A program made the translations under genes and the position numbers. The notes beneath the pieces are model-generated. The model was not told the DNA's origin. It was given only the letters and a program-made list of their open reading frames with translations, and searched no databases. Source: Dirofilaria immitis (Eukaryota; Nematoda; Chromadorea; Rhabditida; Onchocercidae). Taken from it: a stretch of DNA of 64,000 nucleotides. Location: the NCBI GenBank assembly GCA_024305405.1, contig JAKNDB010000066.1, positions 248,001-312,000 of the forward strand. The letters are read 5' to 3'. This document shows positions 40,327 to 51,833 of the stretch, piece by piece; position 1 is the first letter of the stretch; every line of letters begins with the position of its first letter.

Positions 40327-41610
40327 TTAATTAGCAGCAGGTATTGGATACTCTGGTTTTGAAATATTGATTTCATCTTCTAATGTTTCCAACCATCCGA
40401 TACCCCAAAGGCTTTCGAGATCATACTTAAGTCGCGCTTCATGAGTCATTATATGTAATGAAATATCTTCGAAAGTGTAACACAGCCACTGACCAACTTT
40501 CGCTTTTTTCGGCGGCTCTACCTTAAAATAATTCTTCTTTTAAAATTCCCAAGCAAAAAAAATGTGATTCAACATAAGTCAGATATATCATCATCCATAA
40601 TAAAGAGCTAATAGTAAAACATAGAAAAGCAGTATTTACTACATATGTACGTTTTCTAAAAATTTTTTATTATTCTTTAAATTTATACAGAATCTCCTTT
40701 GAATAAAGAGAGAAAGGAAGCTAAACACTGTGAAATTACACTGTGAAATTAATTCCTATTTATATTTTTACAAAAATGAAGTTCTTCATCAGAGAACTGA
40801 AAGAGATAAGAAAATGTTATAAAACAAACCTGATGATCAGTCTTAAGTTTGAAACATTTTCGTATAGCAAGTACCAGAGCTTCACCGTGTCTCATATTAT
40901 GTGGCGTACAAATAATAACATATCTGTTATGCGCATCATCGATAGGCACTTTAATGCAAATGATATCTTCGGCGCGCTCCGCTCGCAATATTTGTACAAT
41001 TTCTTTCACACTAAATGGACCTGCTGAAGAATCTTGTTGGAAGTCTAACAAAGGTTCAAGACGTTGGCGCAAACGATCTGCAAAGCAGTTAAAGTAAACT
41101 TAACTGCAGTATATATCAGTTTAAATTATAAGTAATAAGGTTAACTAAGCAGCTACAACGGAAACATTAACATACGACATATCAGTTCTATCTTTTCAAT
41201 TGTCATAACAAATATGTTTAAGAAAACATATAAACCGTTCCAGTTGAAAAGCTAGTAGTGCATACCTGATTTTGTTATAATTTCCGATGGAGCTTCCGAC
41301 TGAGTTTCTATCTCAACATATTCCTCAGTATACTGCTCGAAATATTTTTGCATTTCTCGAAGTCTTTCTAAATCTATTTCTTTTTCTACCTCGAATGGAT
41401 ATTTTCTGTCGTCATCTTTTATATTGGATAAGTGCCGTAATGTAATCTTATTTTTGAGATGAAAGGTTGAGAGTCTAATAATTTTTTGGGCAAAAATGAA
41501 GCCGAAGTAAAATAATAATGTGTAATATTGTGTGCTGAAACGCGAGCTAAGTAACTGCTCTTAGGAACTGGTAGCCATGTCGGCAATCGGATTAGCATGG
41601 ATAATAACAT
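40327..41610 (-). CDS. RsfS/MALSU1-like mitochondrial ribosome assembly (silencing) factor
   Basis: Three exons: 41610-41266, 41077-40830, 40521-40327 (TAA), giving 262 residues. The RsfS (DUF143/Iojap) domain spans about 139-262; recognisable pieces are AEDIICIKVPID, RHGEALVLAIRKCFK, GQWLCYTFEDISLHIM and RLKYDLESLWG. In the family these proteins bind uL14 of the large subunit; in mitochondria MALSU1 aids assembly. The first ~60 residues (from [12 protein letters not shown]) have no acidic residue and several Arg/Lys, as expected of a mitochondrial presequence. The frame must shift by one base near an A6 run (41482-41487); a seventh A would join presequence and body and also makes the exon phase correct. 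The proposed start lies inside the last coding exon of the upstream cyclophilin, overlapping it by 50 bases; a second in-frame ATG at 41598 would overlap by 38. A shorter start without presequence (near 41350) is the alternative. Confidence 0.85.
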
Positions 41611-42782
41611 TTCGGATTTTCTGTTCAACGACTGGTCGGTATTTCGCGTCAACTTTAACTTTTTCCAACTCGTCTAATACATCAAATCCGTCTATTACGC
41701 TACAAATCATATAGATCTTGATTGCTATTCCCGCAAAGAAAAAATGAGATGTATGATATGTTTTTGACTTGTTTCTTAAATAAAAACACAGGCATTTTTT
41801 ACAAAATCAGCACAAAAATAATAGATATTGACAAAAATAAAGAAAAATTAGTACGTCTGTATTATTAAAACTACAGATTACAATAAAAGCAAAACAAACC
41901 GTCCGAAAATAGTATATTTTAAATCTAATGTTGGATGTTTTCCATATGTGATGAAAAATTGTGACCGACTTGTATTTGGTCCGTTACCAGCCATAGACAC
42001 AACGCCTCTAGCGTCGTGCTATAACAACATATTAAGATAATAAATATATGATGTCTATTTTTATTGCTCAAAAATTACGCCAATTAACAAAACTTCACAA
42101 AAGTTTTCAGCAAAAATGAATAAAGCTAACATGAAAACATATTAATATGATATAAAAACTTATACATAATGTCAGCTACATTAGCAAAAAATATACCTTC
42201 AAGGCAGTGTTTAATTCGTCTTCAATTGGTCCACCCCAAATACTGTCACCTCCTTTACCAGTACCAGTTGGATCACCGGTCTGTACCATAAAATCTTTGA
42301 TATTTCGATGAAAAATGCAGTTATCGTAATAACCGCATGCACACAATGCTAGGAAATTCTATAAAGACACAATTTAATATTAAAAATGAAAAGAACTGAT
42401 ATAGATCAGATGAACTTTCAAAAATCACTTTTATAAAGAAAATAGTATCACATTATAATATGATAAGATCATATGATCGTTTTAAATTCCTCGAAGCTAA
42501 GTGCCACATTATGACACGAATGTAATTTCGTATCATAGTGTGGCTGTATGTAATTTTCAATATATATTGAAATAACATATAATAATCTCATGAGTATAAC
42601 AAAGTATAATAATACCATATGTAATTTCTAACATTAAGAGCCACTCTACAAATGTAGAATATATAAAATATCACTATGTCCTTGTAATAAATAACAGTGC
42701 TTACTTCGCAAGTCTTTGGACACAAATCGCAATATAATTCGATTTTGATATCGCCCAATGTCGTTTGCAACGTAACTGACAT
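41561..42782 (-). CDS. PPIL3-type cyclophilin (peptidyl-prolyl cis-trans isomerase)
   Basis: Four exons with consistent phases: 42782-42705, 42358-42197, 42018-41900, 41699-41561 (TAA); 165 residues, close to the usual ~161. The start [19 protein letters not shown] and the end of the domain ([16 protein letters not shown], then IIHANP) match PPIL3, a single-domain cyclophilin found with spliceosomes. Active-site residues are visible: Arg44 and Phe49/Gln52 in [13 protein letters not shown], and Gln100/Phe102 in SQFFITYGK. The position of the CypA Trp121 is not Trp, as is usual for PPIL3. This gene shows no frame break. The last exon also contains the likely start of the RsfS-like gene in another frame, so the pair looks like a transcriptional unit. 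C. elegans has a PPIL3 orthologue; I have not assigned a symbol here. Confidence 0.95.
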
Positions 42783-42804
42783 ACAAATGCGCCGTACCAC
42801 GTCT
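42783..42804 (-). promoter_or_regulatory. Candidate trans-splice acceptor and short 5' UTR
   Basis: On the minus strand an acceptor-like gtatagttag ends 20 bases before the ATG of the cyclophilin. Nematode mRNAs often receive a spliced leader at such a site. No transcript data are available to confirm it. Confidence 0.4.
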
Positions 42805-44138
42805 AACTATACGTTAGAAATTAACTAACTAAACGATTAGAATAGAAATTCTTAAGAAATTATTATATCATATATATCATAAAGCGGATTAATAAGAGTC
42901 CAAAAACCAACAAACAAATACCAAAATTGGTAAACAACAAAATTACGCAGGCCGAGTCGTGAAGAACCGCATGTTGAATACAATGGATTTTCGTTTCTTA
43001 TCAATTTCGTTTTTTGATGGTTATGTGGTTATTTATTTAAAAATAATCTCGTTGATAAAAAAAAAAATATCTTGTTAAACCAAGATTTGGATAAAATTAA
43101 GTATCATTAGGTGTGGATGACAGGAAGAAATTTCAATAACTTGGTTTCTAATTATTTGTAATTTTATACTTCATTTATTTTATTATTTCTTCATGTGTAT
43201 CTTGCAACAATATTTGGCCTTTATTTAATCTTATGAATACTTAACTTTTTCCTAATATCAGGGATACTTAATCTCTTCTCCAACTACACCCTAACCTTAT
43301 CATTTTCAACAAATTCCGATCGCTTCCTTTTTTTTTTGACTATCACATTCCTGCATAGAAATTATTCGTTTTGATTTTAATCAGAAGAAAGAGACCGATT
43401 CCATTTTTGTTACTACGATCTCTTGCACGATATAGCTATGTTTAACATTTTATATTCTAAAAATTCATTCTAAAAAGGGGAATATCTTTCATATATCGAT
43501 TTCAATTATATTCTTTAGAATTTTTAAGATGAAACAAGCCTATCTTACAATATATCAAATGTAATTTCATTATAAGCTTTATTGAGATGACAAATTTAAT
43601 GCTTAAGATTTCAAGAATTTACTAGATTCGAATTATAATTTAATATATTAGATTAAATATATGGTTTTCTATAATTCATGATTGATTTTATCTTTTCTTC
43701 TGATAAAATATGAATGTGGGGCGAATTCAACTGATCATATTCAAATATTTGATGTACATATTCTCATTTTCTTATTAAATCTCTGTTAAAGACGGATCAT
43801 TCTCCTCTCCATTCTCTTATTTTCGAAAAACTCCCAATTTTTCTTAAAATTTCTGATAACAATGATAGAACCTTTGAGTTGTAATGTTGTTATTTAAATG
43901 AGAAATAATAAGATTACCTTTAGATATAGTAATCTGCTGCTTATAAATGTCGTAGTTGATGCATAAAAGAAGAGAGCTAATTAACCAATATGGCTTCTAC
44001 CTGATTGTACCTGAATATAAGGATTTGCAAAAACAATAAAAACAAAAAAAAATAATGTTTTTATAATATCAAAGTTTGTTTAGCACTAATCAAATAGGTA
44101 TAACACAACAAATAAACCAAAATTAAAGCATACTGTTT
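42805..44138. other. Intergenic region between the cyclophilin and the phosphatase
   Basis: The two genes are divergently transcribed from this 1.3-kb AT-rich stretch, so it probably holds both promoters. No specific element is recognisable. Confidence 0.5.
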
Positions 44139-44140
44139 AG
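44131..44140 (+). promoter_or_regulatory. Candidate trans-splice acceptor of the phosphatase gene
   Basis: tactgtttag is an acceptor-like site 49 bases before the proposed ATG. An out-of-frame ATG with a short frame lies between them. Confidence 0.3.
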
Positions 44141-44189
44141 GTGGATAGATGGTATACGTGAGGAATTAATTACAAAACTATATCAGTCG

Positions 44190-46084
44190 ATGGTTTCCCA
44201 AAATTATGTGATATTTCGGAAATTCGGCCTTATCTTTACCTAAGCGGTTTTGGCTGTATAACAGAAAAGGTAAATTATTCATGAAATTCTGTAATCATTA
44301 CTAGAAATGAGTTTTTTTGTGACCTCTTATGAATTTATTTATTTGAAAATGCTATGTTATAAGAACTGATTGTTTAAATATTGGCTACATTATATTGTTA
44401 ATAAAATTGTACGATTAGCCATATCGAATTGTCAAGATTTTGCTAAGTAATAATCGCAAAAATCTTTTATATAAAATTCGATAGTTATACTTTGATTCAA
44501 CTGATTTCTATATATAAATCATCAAAATATTTAATTGAAAAAGAGAGAATAATAATTAGTCTAAGCAATAATTGAAAGGGAAATAATGATATCGTACGGA
44601 TAAAGAACAAATTAAAATTCAAGGTAACATGAACAAACAAAAAGAACTATTATAGGAGAGAATTTTTTCAATATGTTAATTCGATTCAAACTTTTTCACT
44701 GAGAATTTAAAGTTGGAAAGCTTTTTAAAATGTAGAATGAATAAGTAGTTACTTTTTCTGCTCATAGCAAATTTTACAGCAAATGAAAAAAATATTTTAA
44801 GTTGTTTATAAGAAAGATTTTTTTACTTTATAGATCCATGGATTCAGTCATTTCACAGAGTTTATTCTTTCCGTAGTGCTGTTTCTACATTTTCTCCAGG
44901 CGATGAATTTTTTTCTATTAGTGCCTTGTTGACTTTAGGCTTTTTATTGACGAACATCTTAAATTTTTTGGAAACTTGGCAATTATAAACTAATAATTCA
45001 ACTGTTACAATATATATTCAGAAAACAAAGATTCATAGAAATTGAAAATTGAAATAGAAAGAATAAGAAATTATAAATGACTAAGAAAATTGTAAAAAGT
45101 CTTTCATCTTGGTTTCTCAGTATTTAGAAATATCTGGAATTTGAAAAGTAATTTTCTGAAAAACAGAAGGACTGTCAATATTTTCAAGTAATGTATTGTT
45201 AGTGCAATACCATGGAAATTTTCTTTTATTCTTTCTTCAAATATTTCCATGCATTCATTCCAGAAGCTGCGAAGTCTTGGAATAACACACGTAATTGATG
45301 CGACCAATTTTCCGAATAATCCACGTTATGAAGGGATCGAATTTCTGAACATTATGGTGGATGATTCATTGATCGCTAATCTTACTCCTCATTTTGCCAG
45401 TGCTGCACAGTTCATTCAAAATGCCCAGAAAAAGGTTTTAAAATATGATTTTTCAGCGAAGCATATTTTTCGTATCTCATAATAATTTAATATTTGATAT
45501 TGATTTCTTAATTTTGCCATTCATAAATTTGACGAAGTGCGAAATGTCGACAATTGTAAGGATCACGTAATTTTCAGATACAATGAACATATTTGTGAAA
45601 GTTTCAAAGAATTAAGAGATATTATCATTTGGCAGCTAGATAACTAAAATTGAATTCATTTGCATATGACCGTTAAAAAGTTATCAGAGATAAGAAGATA
45701 CTGCTAAAAGGCAGTAACACTTATGATAGTAGTGAGGCAGTATGTTTCAGCTTGTAAAAGAAAAACCTAAGCTACTAAAGAAAAAAATTTCTTACAGAAT
45801 GGAAAGACTTTAATTTATTGTGCAGCCGGGATCAGTCGTTCTTCAGCACTGTGTATAATGTCGTTGGTACTCAATGAAGGATTAAGCCTGAGAGAAGCAT
45901 ATTATGATGTATTGGATAAAGACCATTTATATCGCCAAATGTGGCATTTTGGCGACAGATGATCGAATATGAATATAAAGAACGAGGTAAAAGTACGGTG
46001 GAACTATTGAGAGGAATGGCGCGACCCATTCCGGATGTATATATCAAGAAAACGAAATCTAATGCCGTAGCTGCAGATAAATAG
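44190..46084 (+). CDS. Atypical dual-specificity protein phosphatase (DUSP14/18-like)
   Basis: Three exons: 44190-44269, 45264-45434, 45798-46084 (TAG); about 179 residues. The order of motifs follows the small atypical DUSPs: ISEIRPYLYLSGFG, LRSLGITHVIDATN, the P-loop CAAGISRS with catalytic Cys92 and Arg98, then FWRQMIEYEY, GKSTVELLRG and RPIPDVY. The residue before the catalytic Cys is Tyr, where family members normally have His. One base is missing at 45935-45936: R then P-N-V-A-F-W requires CGCCC where the sequence has CGCC. The first exon is less certain: its only nearby ATG (44190) is in frame only if one base is missing around 44194-44199; otherwise an upstream exon may join at the acceptor ending 44186. 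The protein would dephosphorylate phospho-Tyr/Ser/Thr substrates; the substrates are unknown. Confidence 0.88.
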
Positions 46085-46178
46085 GACATAATGAATGTCT
46101 TGAGAAGTTTTTGTTCAATGTTATAAATAATATAATTTTGTAGAAATATATATATCATTTTATGTTTCTGGCTTATAA

Positions 46179-46184
46179 AATAAA
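46179..46184 (+). terminator. Candidate poly(A) signal of the phosphatase gene
   Basis: AATAAA 94 bases after the TAG stop. Confidence 0.5.
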
Positions 46185-47512
46185 TAGCTGTTACATCGGT
46201 ATTTTTAAATGAGTATTCTCAAATTCTTCATTCTAATTCTATTAAATTACGAATATGATTTATCCAAATTATTATTCTTCGATATCTTTGTCTTTCTTTG
46301 TAAGTTTAAAACGTAGGATAAACACTATGATGATAGTGATTTATCGTTGATAATATGCAGCAGTAGCTGTTCGATATGTTCTTGAAAATGTCCCGTTCTC
46401 TACTTCTTAACAATATTCCTCTGTATAATGTTTAATACTAAAATTTATGGAATCATGAAGGCATTATAAACATTGCACATTGCAAATTATAATAGACTTG
46501 CATTCTGGAGTTTATTTTTAGCTCAAATTAATTCACGCAACAATAATAAATAACTCGAATAAAGAAATAAATAGGCAATTTTTGCAACTTAAAATAAAAT
46601 TTACCGAACTAAAATGAATATATCGAAAATAAGTCAGAGCAAAGCATGATGCAGATTTGCTTCTGCATTTCCTCCTTAATATGCAAAAAGTTGCTCAGGT
46701 AAAACATGCAAGGTAATCTCTTCGAGATTGTTGCTTCCAACAGTTAACATATAATTCTTATGAACATGCTCTAATTCATAAAAATTCGGTTATGGACGTC
46801 ATTTTTATACAAAGACTGATATATGTCGAGATGTACTTTTTTGAGTGCAATGCTAACATTCTTATTTGTACGGATTTAATTGGCGATGGACTGTCTTTAG
46901 AAGCATACTTCTTGATGTTGCTTCTCCGATTGATGACATTTTATAAAAGGGACTTATTCAAATAAAGAGAAGGATCGGTAATGAATCAAAACTTTACTTA
47001 TTCAATGCGGTCATCAACTAAAAAAGGAGTATAAGAAAATTGCACTATTTTTGGATCAAGAAAATCAATTTTTTTTTAAAATTATTTTTTAATAATGTTC
47101 GCATCAAATTTAGCCATAACGGAAATATCTATCTGATTGATCCCATTTATAGCATACACTTTAACGTAGATTGCATGCAGTAAGTCAATTTATCTTGCGC
47201 TACATCATATCTAAGCCTAAGTCTATGTCTAAAGACAATTTGGAGAGCAAAAATTTGATTCGAGAGTGAGTTGATATGTACTAAATTGTAAATTCTATAC
47301 TGTCTATTGGGAAGCTCAACAGTACAACAATATGCAAATTTTTGATGCATGCACATCATCATCGCAATAGATGGCTGATACTATCGGCAACAGTGCTGAT
47401 ATCATCACAATGGGATAGATGAGATGAGACAAAATTTGGGTAAGCTAGGGTTATCTGGGTTATCTGATAAATTCATCTACTAATCTGTTAGCTATCAATT
47501 GGTTTTTTTTTT
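46185..47512. other. Intergenic region, no feature seen
   Basis: AT-rich DNA between two plus-strand genes. Its short open frames lack any recognisable domain. Confidence 0.5.
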
Positions 47513-47514
47513 AG
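47513..47514 (+). promoter_or_regulatory. Candidate trans-splice acceptor
   Basis: A poly-T tract of nine T followed by AG, 58 bases before the ATG at 47573. It is typical of a nematode acceptor at an mRNA 5' end. Confidence 0.35.
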
Positions 47515-47572
47515 ATTTGTGTTGGCGGCTGGTTCAGTTCAACTTCTGTATTATTAATAATTTTAATTTTTG

Positions 47573-49575
47573 ATGTCTCGCTGGGAAAATAATTCTACCG
47601 GTGGGAAAGGTTAGCTATTCGATTTAATAATTATTTTTTTGAATTTTTCATTGATGCAAAAGGATATTACATAGAGAAATATTGATAAAATTCTTTTAGA
47701 AATTGATGATTTAAATTCATAAATTAGTTAGCAAATTTTTTACAGTTTGGAAATAATTTAGTGGAAAAATGTTAATTTTAATATATTAAGCTATCACTCA
47801 TATTCTTTTATTGAATCAAATTTGCTAACCATTTTGAATTTAGCTAAATTAAACTTCGCTAATTATTCAGGATTTAACCAAATTCGTAATGTAATAAAGA
47901 AAGAGTTAAACATTTGGAGAAAAAAAAGGTTAAAAAAATGTCTTGTTTTACATGGAAATAATTCGAATATATTTGCAGAAAATGTTTAAACAAATTTCCG
48001 ATAATGATGGCGACGAAATAGAACATGATGATAAAGGTTATACCTCTCCATCCAATTTCTTCTTTTATTTCGTTTTTTGGTGCCCTGAAATTCCCGAATA
48101 GTGCGGATAAGTTGAATTTTAACTTCGTAATTTTGAGGAAGAAGTTAGAGGAGAAACATGGTGTAATGCTTATTACTTAAGATTTCGAAAAAGTGTAATA
48201 CTTATTTCAAATAGTCATATATTATTTGTCTGATCGTATGATAGTTGAGGATAATATATAATAAATCCAAGGTAATCTATAATAAATTTTGTTACAATGA
48301 AATAAAAGATGGAAATGCTTAGAGAACGGAATTGAAGGGAAATTAAGAATTTCAGAAAAAAACTTGCGTTTGGAATCTTTTATTTTTAAAGTGCCAATTA
48401 TGCGAATTTAATTAGAAGGTCTTCTAGCTTTTAACTTCTAACTTCTAACTTTAATCCTGAAGAACAGCATATGATAAAAATGAAGGAATCTGAGAAGAAA
48501 TGAACGAAAAATAGGGCTTTCTCTTATTCTTTTACTACTGTTGCCTTGAAGATACTGTTGCAGCATTTTTAGATATATTATCACACACGGCAGACTGAAG
48601 TTTCAGGACTGTCTATTTGATTGAAAGGTGCAAGACTATATATCACGCAAACATAGAATAGATGTATTACATTAAAATATGCACAAGACCATATTTTAAC
48701 CGTTGATTTAACCGACATACTATTTCTATTTTTTCCATTATTATGTGTTTTTTTTCCATTTAGATGGTGTCTCTAGTGTTCCAGATTGTTACAAAATTGG
48801 CGACATACCACCTGAAGTCATGGAATATTTGAAACATCCAATACAGCAAAAGAATTCGATAAATCGAATAATAATCGATCACCCACATTTTTCGATAAGT
48901 GTAGTATTTGCATTTTCTCATTGTGAATTTGGATAGATTGGTTTAAAGTTCGTAAAATTATAGATTTTTGGAAATTCCAGGTATGTCAATATATCCACCA
49001 GATCAATATTGGTGCAATCAATTCGCTACCGATATTTTTCCAATGCGTAAAATATCTTGTTGGAATGCTCAACAGCTTTATATCGATCAAATTTACAATT
49101 CGAAAATGTTGATGAAAATATTCAACGGCGTCAAAATGACTGTAGATACTCTCAATAATCTATTACGCGTTCAGCTGCAGGGTTTGATTTATAGCATGGA
49201 GGAATTTTTCTTCTTTTGAGTAATTTATCGAAAGAAAAAGATGAATGAAATTAAGTTTGACATGCATACGCGAACATATGAAATTTAAAGTATTATATGA
49301 CAACGAAATAATTATTACCTAGTTCGCATGACGTTTTATCTGTTATTAGTTTTCTCTTTATGAACACGTTCTATTCAATTTTCTACAATTTTTTATTCAT
49401 ACTAATTATTCTTTCAGTGATACATTCAAAGACATTCCGCCGAGTACATTGTATTTATTTGATGAATTATCCATAATTGGACTTTACTATCAAACTTGGA
49501 CGAAGTTTAGATTCAAGATTAGCCTGGTGTGTGCAGTTGTTGGAATCAGCAAATTTTTTACCAATATTCGAATGA
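47573..49575 (+). CDS. Unrecognised 171-residue protein, six exons including a 20-nt microexon
   Basis: I do not recognise the family. Exons with fully consistent phases: 47573-47609, 47871-47890, 47979-48036, 48764-48898, 48981-49181, 49511-49575 (TGA). The start MSRWENNSTGG follows a candidate trans-splice acceptor at 47513-47514. Residues about 24-40 are acidic (DNDGDEIEHDD). The body is mixed alpha-like with conserved-looking aromatic/Cys motifs (PPDQYWCNQF, SCWNAQQLYIDQIYN) and a C-terminal amphipathic stretch (TVDTLNNLLRVQLQD, then RLAWCVQLLESANF). No signal peptide or membrane segment is evident. The last exon is the least certain: another acceptor at 49418 opens a different frame, but it does not fit the phase. 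An AATAAA lies downstream at 49717. Confidence 0.6.
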
Positions 49576-49716
49576 GAATTCCATAATTCAGATGTTTTTT
49601 TCAATGGTCTAAAACATTTTTTCAATAGTTTAGAATATTCTTGCGATGAAAATAATATTGATTTCACCTAATGTTTGATTTTTTATTGATGTTTTATAAA
49701 AAGCTTCTGTTATTTT

Positions 49717-49722
49717 AATAAA
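49717..49722 (+). terminator. Candidate poly(A) signal of the unrecognised gene
   Basis: AATAAA 142 bases after the TGA stop, within an AT-rich stretch. Confidence 0.4.
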
Positions 49723-51388
49723 ATAAATAATTATTTCCAGTCATCTTCGTTGATGTTGCAAATGTATACATTGTTAATAATGATAAATCTAAATGAAATG
49801 GATAGAGTAATTTTCCAATGGATAGGCATTACTTTTTGGATATCAACCCTAAATTTTTTATTCATCGGAGATTAAGTTGTTTATCTCTCTTATTCACAAA
49901 CATAAATTGTTATCATTATCATTGATTCAACAAGTGTTAAAGTTAATCGATGTTAAAATTCAATTAATGCAAAACAAGCGACAAACGTGATAATGTGTGA
50001 AAATGAAATCGTAATTATTTGTAATTTTCCTCAGGCAAGCGTATTTGCTTTGAGAAATATACGCAAATGCAGCTGATAATTTTGCCTTTTCTTTCTGTAC
50101 TACTTGAAGAGTCGTGAAAGGCAGAAAATAAAGGATGCAAAATTAAATTTTAACTTAAATTTCATCACAACGTTTTTAATTTCTAGCATTTTCCTAAAGC
50201 AAACAAGAAATTCCTGTTTGTTGTGATGTCAATGAATTTCTTCATAAAAAGTACTTTTGAAATTGAAGAGAATTTTCTTATATAAATTTCGTTATCAAAT
50301 TATATTCAATTGTGATCGTAGATGATCGAATGATGAGGAACTATAATAAAATAACCATTTGAGAAGAAATTTTTACTTCTCAATGACAATTATCAAGCAG
50401 AAATGAATTTCGTTCTTATCAAATCAAATTAACTCGTGTTCATTGAAGTAAAAGAGAATACGGTCGATCGTTCGTTATAAGGTAATTTCAAATTCGTTTT
50501 TCAATGACCTTTCACTATTTATTATCATCATTCATTTTTCTCATTAGTGATTATCTGTGTTGAAAAAAATAAAAAAAAAAGTGATACTATAAATATGATA
50601 TTTTAATTGAAACAATATTGAAAAATAATATCTGTTTACATAACATGGTATTATAATGAAATGGAAACAAAAAAGAAAAGACAAACAGTAGTGATAAAGA
50701 TTAAATTCAAGATTAAATGCATACTTTATCGCAATACATCTTATCACCATATAGTTTATTCTACATTTTTCATATTATTAAAAATAAAGTTGCTTATTAA
50801 CAGATTTACACATTTCTAAAATATTGTACATTTTAAACGAGAAATATTCCAAATGTTTAGTAATCTAATGTTTGACAGAGGTATCATACATAATACATGA
50901 AAAAATGGGAGAGCAAAAATGAGCAGAAAAGAATACCTGTTAATTGTTTTTTTTTTTTTTTTCAACATACTTTTGTTATATTTTGCGAGACCCATTAGAA
51001 TAACGTTATACTTTGATATTACAATGCTTTTCAACCTTGTTAATGCAACAACTATCGTATCATCTTGTATATAATCAATTCCAATTTCTTATTTATTTAA
51101 AATATTTGAAAGTTTTAAATAGAATTGAAATAATTCTAAGATTTGGAAAAGATAAAGCTATTATTCCTAATTAAATTATTGCTAAATTTAAGTTATCTTT
51201 CTTGAAGGAAAACTTTTCATAATATTTCTTACTGTCAATATTCCTATTGATTTATCTTTTGCAAAGAAATGTTAGAATAATATTTCTCCTTTTTCCAATC
51301 TTTTTCTCTTTTAAAGAAACTTCATCTTTATTATTTCTAATTTCTCTTTACACATCAGAAATACAATATCAATACTTAGGCCAATATA

Positions 51389-51432
<44 letters not shown>

Positions 51433-51719
51433 TACTATATTATTATGAAATAATTATGCTATATAGCAAAACTTTACAGATAAAAGTTACTTACAATTAG
51501 TCACTAGTTACTAATAAAAGTTACTAACTATAACTTACAAACTTTTAAAATACTACAAAATAATTTCAATATAAAAATGAAGAAAATGAAAGAGAAGAAT
51601 GATTGCTCCCGAATGTTTTTTTTTTTTGCGAATTGTTGAATTTTTTTGTCGCATAAAATTAACGGTGCGAGAGTGCTTGTGTACGTACATCTTTCCAAAA
51701 TTAAATATTATTTTCTAAA
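49723..51719. other. Intergenic region upstream of the calpain gene
   Basis: AT-rich DNA with a pure (CA)n microsatellite at 51390-51431 and several T and A runs. No gene is supported. Confidence 0.5.
51390..51431. repeat. (CA)n microsatellite
   Basis: Twenty-one uninterrupted CA dinucleotides. Confidence 0.97.
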
Positions 51720-51833
51720 TTATAGTTGTAGCAGCGTATCATCGCCTAACTTGCTGTCATCAATGTCATCTACCATTTCATAAGGAGCAGTGTGAAGTGA
51801 ATGTTGACATAAAACACATTTATTTGTCGTCAT
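51720..51833 (-). CDS. Small antisense open frame head-to-head with the calpain start
   Basis: On the minus strand an ATG at 51833 opens 37 codons ending in TAA at 51720-51722. The peptide has a CVLC motif near its start and an acidic tail (MVDDIDDSKLGDD). Codon choice looks protein-like, but no acceptor/donor structure, poly(A) signal or family match supports it, and its start shares the CATG of the calpain start. It could be the end of an unseen minus-strand gene, a small ORF, or chance. Confidence 0.2.
   Translation of the reverse strand: MTTNKCVLCQHSLHTAPYEMVDDIDDSKLGDDTLLQL

Noticed and set aside
45104..45307. Minus-strand open frame across the second phosphatase exon
   Set aside because: It is a shadow of the real plus-strand exon, which has family-specific motifs.
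49418..49510. In-frame stretch after a good acceptor, reading DTFKDIPPSTLYLFDELSII
   Set aside because: It looks protein-like, but its phase does not fit the preceding exon, and it would need two opposite frame corrections. The acceptor at 49509-49510 joins in phase without any correction.
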